The position numbers and the translations under genes are program-made. Under the pieces are notes generated by a model, which had not been told where the DNA came from, searched no databases, and saw nothing but the letters and a program-made list of their open reading frames with translations. A stretch of DNA of 64,000 bases from Timema cristinae (taxonomy: Eukaryota; Arthropoda; Insecta; Phasmatodea; Timematidae), in assembly GCA_039000515.1 (NCBI GenBank), contig JBCFYV010011164.1, forward strand, positions 45,067,159 through 45,131,158, read 5' to 3'. Shown here piece after piece: positions 1 to 9,909 of this stretch; positions within the stretch are counted from its first letter, which is position 1; each line of letters opens with the position of its first letter.

Positions 1-234
1 AAACTTCAAATAACGCAAAACAAGATTCTAAGAACAATCACTGGGGCACCATGGCGCACTAGAATAACAGACATACACACGATGACCAACTGCAGACAGC
101 TACAGGAGATATACAAAGACCGAAACAAGAGACTGTACGAGCACACAGACACACACTCCAACGAGATAGTTAGGGACCTAGGACGATACGACCCTGCTGA
201 ACAGAGACACTACAAACGACCCAGGCTGGCGTAG
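1..234 (+). pseudogene. C-terminal 77 residues of a Jockey-like LINE ORF2, cut by the window edge
   Basis: Frame 1 is open from the first base to a TAG at 232-234. It begins KLQITQNKILRTITGAPW and ends with a basic tail HYKRPRLA. The QNKxLRxITGAPW motif and the following DIH...EEI-type segment are characteristic of the region after the reverse transcriptase domain in Jockey-clade non-LTR retrotransposons. The frame is undamaged in the visible part, so the copy may be fairly young, but the endonuclease and polymerase domains lie outside the window. It is followed by an AT-rich 3' region with A runs. Clade assignment rests on motif recognition only; the LINE nature is secure. Confidence 0.85.
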
Positions 235-420
235 TTGAGCTATTAATTTACTTTAATTTAATTTAATTTAATTTAATTTACTTTAAAACTAAAACTATAT
301 ATAGATAATAATAATAAAAAAAAAAAAAAATCCAAAAATATAAAAAAACAAAAAATCCCTAGGAGCAATCCTAGTAGAAAAAAAAAAAAAAAAAAACCTA
401 GATGTAACATTCCTAGTAGA
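235..420 (+). mobile_element. 3' untranslated region and A-rich tail of the Jockey-like LINE
   Basis: Directly after the ORF2 stop come tandem TTTAA pentamers (about 245-280), a short AT-rich stretch and two poly-A runs of 15-18 bases (about 315-330 and 379-396), separated by a duplicated segment containing cctaggagcaatcctagtag and a diverged copy of it. Two A-runs with a repeated segment between them suggest a duplicated or heterogeneous 3' end. No target-site duplication can be tested because the 5' end is outside the window. Confidence 0.6.
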
Positions 421-583
421 AAAAATAATAATAATATATATTTTTATCCCCAATTCACTTGACAATCAACTACGCCAAGCGACAGCAAAGCAGCAGACCA
501 CCTCACCAACCCATCCTTAATCCTAGCCTTACCCCGACCTTCATACACAATTCGCTCATTTCATTCAACGAAAACCTTAGTCA

Positions 584-860
584 CGGCCGGACGCCACTGG
601 GATAACCGCCTAGGGTGTCTACTAGCCAGAGAATAACGCTGGCGCCGGGGGTGGCCCCAGATGGGAATGGAAATGTATCCACCTCAATCCTAATCCCAAG
701 AAAAGAAAATCCTACCCCAACAAGCAACTCCGTATAACCTTTGCCACCGCCGGACTCCACTGGGATAACCGCCTAGGTCAACCTTCTAGTCAGAGAATAA
801 CGCTGGCGCCACTGGCGGCCCCAGATGGGGAATGGATATGTAACCATCCGCGTCAAACCT
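584..860. repeat. Two copies of a roughly 170-bp GC-rich tandem unit
   Basis: The segments starting near 590 and 757 share ccactgggataaccgcctag, then agagaataacgctggcgcc, then ggccccagatggg, in the same order and spacing. The unit also contains cccaagaaaagaaaatcct, which is the core of the next array downstream, so the two repeats are related. No coding potential is visible. Confidence 0.75.
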
Positions 861-929
861 ATTCCCTACAGTCAAGTTAAACCTTTCGACCCTTCCCGGA
901 AATCGACTCACTAAATCATCCACAAATCA

Positions 930-1362
930 CCATCATACCTTAAACACACCTACCCACATCCCAAGAAAAGAAAATCCTCCCCAATTCCCGCGACCCAGCG
1001 CAATCACTCACCATCATACCTTAAACACACCTACCCACATCCCAAGAAAAGAAAATCCTCCCCAATTCCCGAGACCCAACGCAATCACTCATAACTCACC
1101 ACATTCCTTAAACACACCTTCCCACATCCCAAGAAAAGAAAATCCTCCCAAAATTCCCACGACCCAGCACAATCACTCACAACTCACCATCATACCTTAA
1201 GCACACCTCCCCACATCCCAAGAAAAGAAAATCCTCCCTAATTCCCGAGACCCAGCGCAATCATTCACAACTCACCATCATACCTTAAACACACCTTCCC
1301 ACATCCCAAGAAAAGAAAATCCTCCCAAATTCCCACGACCCAACACAATCACAACTTGCACC
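930..1362. repeat. Tandem repeat, about 81-89 bp, five copies
   Basis: The anchor ttaaacacacc (or a one-base variant) occurs at about 940, 1021, 1108, 1197 and 1285, giving periods of 81-89 bp. Each unit contains cccaagaaaagaaaatcctc, an aattcccgcgacccagcgca-like segment and a catcatacc joint. Unit length varies through small insertions such as actcataactcac. Together with the flanking repeats this forms a GC-richer block unlike its AT-rich surroundings. Confidence 0.85.
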
Positions 1363-1564
1363 TCAAAGGGTAATGTACTAATACACCTGTAATTCTCTTA
1401 CAGCCTCATTTCATCTGTTTCATTTCATAGGTATTAATTTCATTCACGAGGTTAAGAGTCACGACAGTGACTCGGTACTCAAACAACAAATCAGCCCTTT
1501 CATAGACAACCTGGCGTGGCATAACTGTCAAGTCAGATGTTCTATGTCGGGCAACAGCCGAAAG

Positions 1565-1750
1565 GCTTCCTATTGGCTCGCGTGATGGACACTGTTTCTA
1601 ACGGTTTCTCGCGCCAATAGGAAGCCCCCGTTTTCCCCATTGGTCAAGGCCGGGCAGTGGTGGGGGGTATATAACACGGTGATCTCTGGAGCTATGTTTT
1701 AGTGGTGACCCAACCTTGGAGAACCACCTTTATGAAAGAGCATAATAAAC
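1565..1750 (+). promoter_or_regulatory. LTR-like promoter and polyadenylation signal cluster
   Basis: A 13-bp perfect inverted repeat (gcttcctattggc at 1565-1577, gccaataggaagc at 1613-1625) puts two CCAAT boxes in opposite orientation. A third, as ATTGG, lies at 1639-1643, a TATATAA box at 1668-1674 and an AATAAA signal at 1744-1749. TATA followed about 75 bp later by a polyadenylation signal is the compact U3-R arrangement of a long terminal repeat, so a solo or fragmentary LTR is the best explanation. No matching second LTR or coding region was found and the exact TG...CA ends cannot be fixed. A compact host promoter remains possible. Confidence 0.5.
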
Positions 1751-1814
1751 CATCTTTATTCGTTTGAAAAGAGCATCTCATCGTCACTCCCTATCCTCCC
1801 ACGACTATCCCCGA

Positions 1815-1973
1815 CCTCCCACCGCGACTCCGTGTTGCCGGGATGGTTATCCTGCCTCCCACCGCGACTTGGTGTTGCCGGGACTGTTCCCCTGCCTCCC
1901 ACCGCGACTCCGTGTTGCCGGGACAGATCCTTACCTCCCACCGCGACTTCGTGTTGCCGGGACTCTGACCTAT
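1815..1973. repeat. 40-bp minisatellite, four copies
   Basis: Units begin with cctcccaccgcgact at 1815, 1855, 1895 and 1934 (periods 40, 40, 39) and contain gtgttgccggga. It sits just downstream of the LTR-like signals. Open frames on both strands here are translations of the GC-rich repeat and are not considered genes. Confidence 0.9.
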
Positions 1974-2173
1974 CTGTTTTCTCCCCCATCTCCCTTCCTT
2001 ACCCCCATCCACTGGACCCACGGGATCGACGACTGACAACCACCGTCGCCCGGAAACTGGACTTCGACGAGACGAAACCACTCCACGCGAAGCCGCAGTA
2101 AATGGGATAACAAACTGAATGTACTTGTTCAGCGTACATTCAAAGGTACCTGCTCCCCAGGGCGATAATGATG

Positions 2174-2191
2174 AGGAGGGGGGGGGGAGAT
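2174..2191 (+). other. Purine-only run followed by TGT, possible polypurine tract
   Basis: A gaggaggg...agaga-like purine run is followed immediately by TGTACATCAC at 2191. This resembles the polypurine tract that precedes the 3' LTR of a retrotransposon, but the sequence after it does not match the LTR-like region at 1565-1750. It may be coincidental. Confidence 0.2.
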
Positions 2192-2670
2192 GTACATCAC
2201 GGTGTGATTAAAAGGGGGAGGGAGGGGTGGTACCTGTGAAGGGATGAAAAGAGGTGGACTGTTTTGGTATCAACTTATCTCTCAATTTCCAAGGCGAGAA
2301 AAGTTCTGACAGGCTCTACACGACAACGGATTATTAGAAACAAAAATAAACCAACATCCTCCCAGGGATTCGATCCATTGGGCCACACTCACCCATAAAA
2401 CCCTCACCAAAATCCTTCTGCATATTCAAACCAGTAAAAAAACATCAGGCCACACGTAAAAAACAAAAAAAAACCATGGGGCACACTTTCCCTTAAAAAT
2501 TCAAACGGGCAGGATTGAACACGATCAAAAGGCTCAATGAACTCTGGTGGAGAAAAATGTTTTGACCCGGAAAAACCTATTGTGCAATTATGTGGTCAAG
2601 GGGTCAAATTTCAAGCTGATTTCAAACGCCATACTCGCTTTTCTATCCACAGTTGAGTAAGTTAACTGAT

Positions 2671-2909
2671 CCCCTCGGTGGCTTAGATAGCTAACGTGCT
2701 AGTTTCGTGTAGAGATGGACTACAGAGGACGGGGATATCAAGGTTCGAATCTCGCTCGGATGAACCCTTTTATCCTGAATGGTTTTTCAGTCTTCCTCTT
2801 CGTAAATGCGGGTTCACTTCTTCTAAATTTGACCTTCTCAATTCCTAACCCATTAGCGTAATTAGTACTTAAGCGTATAACCCGAACTGGTAGTAAGACG
2901 CGGTGCTAA
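2671..2909 (+). mobile_element. SINE family B copy
   Basis: The head ctcggtggcttagatagcta and the B-box-like ggttcgaatctc (about 2744) give a tRNA-derived 5' part. The body contains aaatgcgggttcact. The 3' domain runs from cattagcgtaattagtactt to acgcggtgctaag at 2909. Nearly full length, moderately diverged. Confidence 0.85.
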
Positions 2910-3243
2910 GTATTAACTATGAGTAGTAGATCAACTAGAAACCTAAAAAACGTCTCCAGCCTGCCTTTCTGCAGAAGTTATTTCAACTGTTGTTTATTTT
3001 GGCAGCGAGAAATTTCTCTTTGGCAGGAGTGGTCGAAGAATAAATAACCTCGCTATGAAAGAAGAGTACTTGACAACTGTGCCGTATGCAATCTTTGTGT
3101 TACCATTTTAAAGATATCACGATAGTATCTTTACGGTAATTGGGCTACTGTTGGGCCTTTAGGTTATAATGCTTGCCTAAAATAGCGACAGTATAAGGCA
3201 AATAAATCACGTTAATATTCCTGTGTAGTTTCTATGATACAGA

Positions 3244-3490
3244 TTCGGTGGCTGCATGGTCTAAGGCGTCACTCTCACATTAGATAAGACAGCCAATAAT
3301 GGGGAGATGATGGTCCGAATTATGATAGTATGCATTGATGGGGATTCTTACTACATAGTTTGACACTCCACCTCCACGCAAATATTGGTACACTTTCACT
3401 AAAATAAACCTTATTCATCCTAAATGCATTAACTTTTTTGCACATTATGGGTACAACCCGAACGGACAGTGAGACGTGGTGGCAAGGGGA
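3244..3490 (+). mobile_element. SINE family C copy, diverged
   Basis: The head ttcggtggctgcatggtcta continues aaggcgtcactctcac and is Leu/Ser-tRNA-like. The body has ctccacgcaaat and the end has acaacccgaacgg...gacgtggtg. The middle is rearranged relative to other copies. A poly-G run of about 17 bases follows at 3491. Confidence 0.75.
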
Positions 3491-3537
3491 ACGGGGGGGG
3501 GGGGGGGTGATATTATCATTAGTTTTATTCACAGACT

Positions 3538-3726
3538 TGCTTTGGTGGTCGCATGGTCTAAGGTGTCACTCTTACAGTAGACTAGACTGTCGATGACAAG
3601 GAGATCGAGGCTCGAATCTCAGTCAGGTGTACTTAAAGAAGTTTTACCAAAATCCTTATTAGCATAATTAGTCTATAAGAATATAACCCGAATGGATAGT
3701 AGGTCTAAGACGCGATGCTAAAAATA
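3538..3726 (+). mobile_element. SINE family C copy with internal deletion
   Basis: Starts gctttggtggtcgcatggtc, has the B-box-like segment gaggctcgaatctcagtcag, loses the cacgcaaatgcgg body segment, and ends in the shared tail ataacccgaatggatagtag...gatgctaaaa. Only 48 bp separate it from the previous copy in the same orientation. Confidence 0.8.
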
Positions 3727-3760
3727 AGTAATTCTACGAGCTCTCATCGTATACAGCCAA

Positions 3761-3910
3761 AATCAGAAAGGAAGAAAGTTTTATGACAAGCTATACAAAT
3801 GTTCTTATAATCAGAAAAGAAGAAAGTTTTCAACAAATTATACAAATAATGTTCATATAATCAGAAAGCAAGAAAGTTTTTTGACAAGTTATAAAAATAA
3901 TGTTCATATA
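3761..3910. repeat. 48-50 bp tandem repeat, three copies
   Basis: Units start aatcagaaa at 3761, 3809 and 3859 and each contains agaaagtttt and a tatacaaatgttc-like end. It lies just after a SINE. Divergence between units is moderate. Confidence 0.85.
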
Positions 3911-6192
3911 GTCTAACGTCAAACTATAGCGGCCACATTTGAAATGGGGAAAAAAACAACATAAAATAGCACTTATAATATATATTTATAATGTTATCAT
4001 TGCTGTTCGCAAAAAAAATATGTCTTACATCTTCTGAACCTTTCTTCCTACTAGAATATAGCTATAGCTATATGTACTTATATATGTACTATATATATAC
4101 TATATATATACTATATGTGCTATATGTACTAGTACTTATATTTCTTATGAATGGACATTTGAAGCTCCTTTTGGAAAATACAAACTTTTTTATTGTATAC
4201 ATTGAAAGCATTTTACTGTAATATTAGTATTATTTTAAAGGTATTGGTAATATCAATCAAAAGTGACGACAGCAAATCGCATGACTTTGACGTATGAATA
4301 CTTACTCTATGTTTTAAGTGCTTTATTGGCACTATGTTTTAAGTGCTTTATCTGTTCTAAGTGCATGACTAGGCGCTTGAACCAGCTGACAAATAAAGGC
4401 AGTACCATTTAAAACTAGAGCTTTTGTTGTTACTAATATGAACTTTTCACTTGGAACAAAATGAAACAGAACTATTACTCATATTACATAGAATATGACG
4501 CCATCAAAAAACACATTTTTTAAAAAAAAAGTCACTTAGAACGTTTGACATTTCGACCCTTCATTTAGGTTTTTTTTCCGACTAGCTTTTTTCCATTGTT
4601 GAGAATGGTTTTTCATTTAATCTCATCATGAATTCTCTCCACACAATCGTGATCAACAACTGCTTCGTGCGCAAACACAGCCAAGTCGCCAATAAGGTCC
4701 CCCCATGGAGAGAATACAAAAACACATGTTGGTATTCGTGGCGTAGACCTTGGTTACACCCCACGGGGGACCTTTGGCCAAGACAAACACACTACACTCT
4801 CGCTCCAAATGTTCGGGGATGTAAGTTTTAAATGCGGAGCCTTTAGTTATCAAAGCTTCTGAATACTTTGCCAAAATAATATTTGGTTAAAGAATGTTGT
4901 TTATGTAACTTTAATGCTAGACCATGGCCCACGTCATGAAATATAATTGAGGGAGTTGGGGTGGAAACATTATAACCCTCCTTTTATTAAAAATTGTATC
5001 AGTAAGGATTCTGTTAGCTTACCTCTTTAACTGCCAGTTATTATGGTTTTTATTGGAGTTTTACGGCCTGTCGACACTATAAGGTCATTCATTAGCACCG
5101 TTTACAAAAATTAAAAAAATAGTAATATCCCTGTAGGGGACACATTGGAGATAAAACACCTAATTAAAAAAAGGTGCATTCACTAAACTAAATGGACTAT
5201 ACCACAAACATAATAAAATATACTAAACTTGTTAAAAATAGTCTCAATGCGAGATAAATTCCAAGTGAACCGCTTTATGAGAGTGGAATTTAAAAGTTTC
5301 GCCTGGCGAATAAAACAAAGTAAACAAATGACTCCATACGCGCTGTCACGTAATAACATATGGTCATCATTAAAATGAAGAGCCAGGCTAATAGGGGCTT
5401 ACTTAACACACTCCACCAAAATGTGGTACACACTAAGGGGAGTATCGCAATAGCTACATATTGTTTTTATAGTCAGTCAAGACCTTGGGGATAGCTAATA
5501 TCGATTAATATTATATTTATTTTTTTATAGCTGGATTTACAAATTTCATAAAATTCCCAATTAGATTGTATGCATCCTGAGATCACCCCCATTTCACTCT
5601 TTATGTGCTCCCATTTCATTTTTTTATCTGTTGAATAGGGGTGTATGTTACACAATTACCTACCGCTTGACAAAAAACAAACTAATGGCTAAACCCTCGT
5701 AGATCACCACCATTTTTATCTGTTCAAAAGGGAGGTATTTAGTTCTAAGCCGTGCTGTATGGCAAATCGTGGTGGACAAAGTATAATGTTTAATAACACC
5801 TTAAAAAAAATGGTCACTCCTAAAAAAAACTTTCAATTTAGTTAGCTGCTGCCAAGTTAAAGCAATTGATGGATGCCAAGCTTGTAGATAATAATAACGT
5901 AAAATGTTATCAATTTTGACCGCAATAAAATATTTGTATTTCCTAGAAGTCAAGGTATACGCAACGGCAACGTTGATAAAATATCTCTTCTGTAGCTAAG
6001 ATGCATTTTCACATTTATATTGATTGAAAATTAATTTGAAAAGTATTTTATAAACTAGCAACGCTCATCAATACGTTATGATACTGTCTTTGAAATGACT
6101 TTGAAATACATAATCGCGGTCCTGGATACTTATTAAAAGATATTACTTAAATTAGTTATTTTATTATTATAATTGGGGCTTTCTTTGTATTC
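3911..6192. other. AT-rich stretch without a recognisable gene
   Basis: Contains a TA/CTATAT-rich microsatellite at about 4060-4140 and a small duplication of atgttttaagtgctttat at about 4308-4355. Two overlapping open frames on the minus strand (4582-4764 and 4653-4874) and one on the plus strand (4628-4831) cover a locally less AT-rich patch, but none resembles a known domain. No transposon ends were recognised. Confidence 0.5.
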
Positions 6193-6205
6193 AACAGCTT
6201 TTTTA

Positions 6206-6470
6206 GGTGACCTGGTGGTCTAGGGGTAAGGTATCAGACTTCTATGCTGGCGGCCGGGGTTCAATCCTCGGTCCCGGCAAAGATTTATCTGATTACCAAA
6301 CCCTTCCTTCACCTCTGACAAGACATCTTGTGAATGTGAGGAATGCCAGGTCTCCACCGTGGTTCGGATTCCACGTTAAACTGTAGGTCCTTCATTTCAT
6401 TTCACAATCACCCTACCATTACACATTAGCGTAAGTGCGTATAACCCGAACGGGTAGTAAGACGCGGTGC

Positions 6471-6546
<76 letters not shown>
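6206..6546 (+). mobile_element. SINE family A, full-length copy with target-site duplication
   Basis: The tRNA-like head carries RNA polymerase III boxes: A box tggtctagggg at 6216-6226 and B box ggttcaatcc at 6258-6267. The body contains cttcacctctgacaagacat and ccaccgtggttcggattcca. The 3' domain at 6424-6471 reads cattagcgtaagtgcgtata and then the acccgaacgggtagtaagac core, followed by about 75 bp of (AAT)n. The element is bracketed by the direct repeat aacagcttt at 6193-6201 and 6547-6555. Intact boxes make it potentially transcribable; activity is not shown. Confidence 0.95.
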
Positions 6547-6550
<4 letters not shown>

Positions 6551-7009
6551 GCTTTGTTGGCATTTTATAGTATTTTACCAAGACAAAACAACTCAACACT
6601 TTTCTCTATTAAATGTTCCTTATTTTATTTTAAATTAACTGTTTGACCCGTTATCCGCACGAGTAAGCGGATAAGCAACATCAAAACTATATCAAATTAA
6701 GACGTTCAACAACCGGCGACAAACCTTTTTAAAGTTCCTCCTTGTACAATATTGGACTAACTATGGCAATCCCAAGGCAATTATTACAATCAATAAATTG
6801 AACCTAAAATAATATTGTACCTAACAACCAAACGAAACACGAAAGCTATGTTTGTGTAAGCACGATCATTTTTTTCTTTTAATCTAGCAATTTAGAAGCC
6901 ATCACCTTCTTCCATCTATTATACATTTCTTGGTCCCCTAGTGTTAAATTTCACACTCCAATTTTTATGTTATCTTGGGTGAATGTTTCACCAATTTTCC
7001 AATTAAAAA

Positions 7010-7330
7010 TTTTCTTTCACACTAAAAGGTAGATTTTCTAATAATTTTGAAGGGATTTCAAGATACTCTGCCAATCCCCCTCTAAACCCTTTTCAGTTCC
7101 CCCATTCCAATTTTGAGATTTTAAGATTTATTTGGTTATCTGATATGGTTCTTTTTACGTGACTGCAAAATTTCAGTTTCCAACGACACCGAAAATACCA
7201 TCAATTTTTAGCTCTTACAATACTCTATTTTTAATTTTGAGATTACATCTATTCAGACATCATTCGGTTATCTGGTAATGTATATTTACTGACCTGCCAA
7301 ATTTAAATTTTCTATGGCACTTAGCATTTA
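7010..7330 (+). repeat. Degenerate dispersed repeat, possible LINE 3' region
   Basis: Diverged repeats of a motif like ctgccaaatttaaattttct, with ttttgagattt...tttggttatctg in front, occur near 7110-7190 and 7230-7320. Further related pieces lie near 7590-7690 and 7770-7840, on the other side of a family C SINE, and near 11000-11045. This looks like an old tandemly arranged LINE-type untranslated region into which a SINE inserted. No coding remnant was seen. Confidence 0.4.
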
Positions 7331-7332
7331 CT

Positions 7333-7556
7333 ACCCGTTTCGGTGGTCGCGTGGTCTAACGCGCTACTCTCATGTTGTACTAGACTGCCGAAGACGGGGA
7401 AATTGGTGGTGTTTTTTGAGGGTTTTTTCCTAAATTATTTTCCATGTAAATGCGGGTGAATTTCCTCTCAATTTAACCTTCCTAATCCCTAACCCATTAA
7501 TGTAACTATTATATAGGCTTATAACCCGAACGGATATTAAGACGAAATGCAAAAAA
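7333..7556 (+). mobile_element. SINE family C copy
   Basis: Head cccgtttcggtggtcgcgtg, tactctcatgttgtactaga, then a damaged B-box region; the body has aaatgcgggtgaatttcc, and the tail ataacccgaacggatattaa ends in an A run. It interrupts the degenerate repeat on either side. Confidence 0.85.
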
Positions 7557-8281
7557 AGTAGTTTATTTTCTATTTAACTTCGCCCCCCTCCCCCATATTT
7601 CTTGGAGTCCCATCTAGAAATACAGAGTTTTCAGATTTTTACAATAATTTGGAGTGGTCCCTTTACCTTCTTGCCAAAATTTTACTTTCTACCTCATCTA
7701 AAATGTGTTTTCTCCTCTCTCTCTCTAATTACTGCCCTACCTTACCCATTTTGAAATGTACCGTTTTGATATTTATTTAGGGAGGGATCAATCAATCACT
7801 GCTAAATCTAAGTTTTCCAACTCATATGGAAGTAGGTTTTAATTTCCAGTAAGATCTACATTCATCTTTTATGTGTCTGTGTATATATATGTAATGTCAC
7901 AAAATATTAAAAACGGTACGTTAATGCTGAATCGGCCCGTTGAGTCTTAACACAAGTTTCTTCTAAGAAAAAAAAATGTGAAAGTTTTATTTTTCATTAA
8001 GTGTATATTTCTATTTTGCTTGTTCCTCAAATTGGTGGGTATCTCTCTAGTAAACACAACAGAGTGGTGAGATCAACTTCTCAGACAAACTGAGCTACAC
8101 ACAGACTACGCTATTCTCAGTTCTGTTGACACTAGAAAGTGCTCCTCCTACGATTGATTGAAACGGATTACAGCTGATGCTATTCGCCAACAGTTTCTAC
8201 ACAGGAGTATCCAATATGCGTAGTCACTCTTTTTTTGTAGACTTGTATTTTTGGTACAAAATCGAGTTAAGAATATAATGT

Positions 8282-8282
8282 G

Positions 8283-8328
<46 letters not shown>

Positions 8329-8366
8329 TATCACGTCTTACCATTCGTTCGGGGTTACCGCATTAA
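8282..8366 (-). mobile_element. (TA)n microsatellite joined to a 3' fragment of a SINE (shared-tail family)
   Basis: About 42 bp of alternating TA is followed by cgtcttaccattcgttcggg and gttaccgcatt, the reverse complement of the conserved tail of families A-C. The microsatellite takes the place of the usual (AAT)n or A tail. Confidence 0.65.
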
Positions 8367-8511
8367 AAAAAATGAATGACGTAGGTGATTTAATCATTTG
8401 TTTTGTTACATTGTTTAACACGAGTGATATTAAAGATTGAATTTAAAGGATAGAAATGGGGGCATTGTTTTTATTACGTTTAACAATATGGTTACCAACA
8501 ATCAAATATCA

Positions 8512-8776
8512 GCTTCGGTGGCCACATGGTCTAAAGCGCTACTCTCGCAATAGAATATACTTCCGATTACAGGGAGATCATGGTTCAATCCCGGTCGGGT
8601 GTACTGAGGGTGTTTTTTCCTGAACAGTTTCTCACTCTCTCTCTCTCTCTCCCCCCCCCACGCAAATGTGGGTACACTTCCTCTAAATAAAGCCATCCTA
8701 ATCCCTACCACATTAGCGTAGTTAGTACATAAGTGTATAGCCCGAATGGGTAGTAAAACGAGGTGCTAAAAAAAAC
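8512..8776 (+). mobile_element. SINE family C, near full length
   Basis: Head gcttcggtggccacatggtc, B-box-like gttcaatcccggtcgggtg, a body interrupted by a (CT)n(C)n run at about 8632-8658, acgcaaatgtgggtacactt, and the tail cattagcgtagttagtacat...aaacgaggtgctaaaa. It is among the better preserved copies. Confidence 0.9.
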
Positions 8777-8784
8777 ATAATATT

Positions 8785-9903
8785 AAGGTAAGCGTCCACT
8801 AGCCCTCAAAGGACGGACCGCACACGAATCAGCGTACTGCATCGTCTGCGTTCGTAACCTTTGGATTTCCGAAGGATGCGGTTCCGACATCCATTCCTCA
8901 GTTCTATCATGTCACCTTGTGTATGTCTTACAATCTCTAATGACGTCACTGGCACGAGTGGTCGTTATGAAGTCTACTAGAGACAAATACTCTTGCTGCA
9001 CCCCACAAAGTTATCGTTAATCTAATACCTGGCACTGTTTTAGCTATTATAATTTTACTTTAAAGTATTATTTTTCTGATCACAAATATGTTATTTATTT
9101 TATTTAAGTATTTTTTGCTTTTGACAAAAATAACAATTCCTTGATTTGATTCGTAAGCACACTTGATTAAACTTATAAACATTCCCCAGACGGCAGAACT
9201 TAACTTGTAGCTAGTGATGTGAGGGGAGGGGGCGGGGGGTAAAATAACGCACTCACACGCGGTAGTTCGCGAACTGGTGGAGGACTAAACTGAAAGATGT
9301 AGTCGGTTGGTCGCGAACGAGTGAACTACAAGTAGTTAGCTAATTATTGAACTAGATAAATAAACTGCTCATTTCATTCAACTAAATAACTTTGAACCGT
9401 TCCTAACAGTGAACTCTATTGTCCATATCTAAAATAATGGAGAGAATAACGTTGCGAATTCCGAATGCGAATAGTGCGAACGATGGTAAGTGAGTGCATT
9501 ACTCATCATACCAGATGACGTCTTACGAACGCATCACACGGATTGGATTATAATATATCTCCTGGAATTCTTATCGGCATTGCCAATGTCTAATTCTTGC
9601 GATGCAGATAGTTGAAAGCAGTAATCAAACAAAAGTTTTAATATTATACGTAGTGAAAGATTCATTTTGTAAATTGTTTAATAATGCCTACATGTTAAAG
9701 AAGGACAATTTATTTGATAATCAACGTGAGTGTATCTTAGAAATGTTAATTTCATAAAATTAAAGTAAAAACTTAAGCAGCACCTTCACTGAAAAAAATA
9801 CATTAAGAACAACACCACGTCACTAGTCTGACACCTTTCACCCATCATGGCTGTGTCCTTCGAGCGTAGTCACGCACTTTACGTGCGCAGTGGACAGTTT
9901 AGG
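8785..9903. other. Possible decayed DNA transposon bounded by gtccact / agtggac ends
   Basis: A left end ttaaggtaagcgtccactag (from 8783) and a right end gcgcagtggacagttta (to about 9901) are imperfect inverted repeats, both close to TTAA or TTTA. Internal GC-richer blocks next to both ends contain related cgcactc / cacgcac words. No transposase frame is visible. The inverted repeat is short and imperfect, so this is tentative. Confidence 0.25.
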
Positions 9904-9909
9904 AAACGA

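Noticed and set aside
1756..2101. Overlapping frames on both strands, proline/arginine rich
   Set aside because: They follow from the 40-bp GC-rich minisatellite and disagree between frames.
6216..6290. tRNA gene-like sequences with A and B boxes in many places
   Set aside because: Each is joined to a SINE body and tail and lacks a convincing complete cloverleaf, so they are SINE heads and not tRNA genes.
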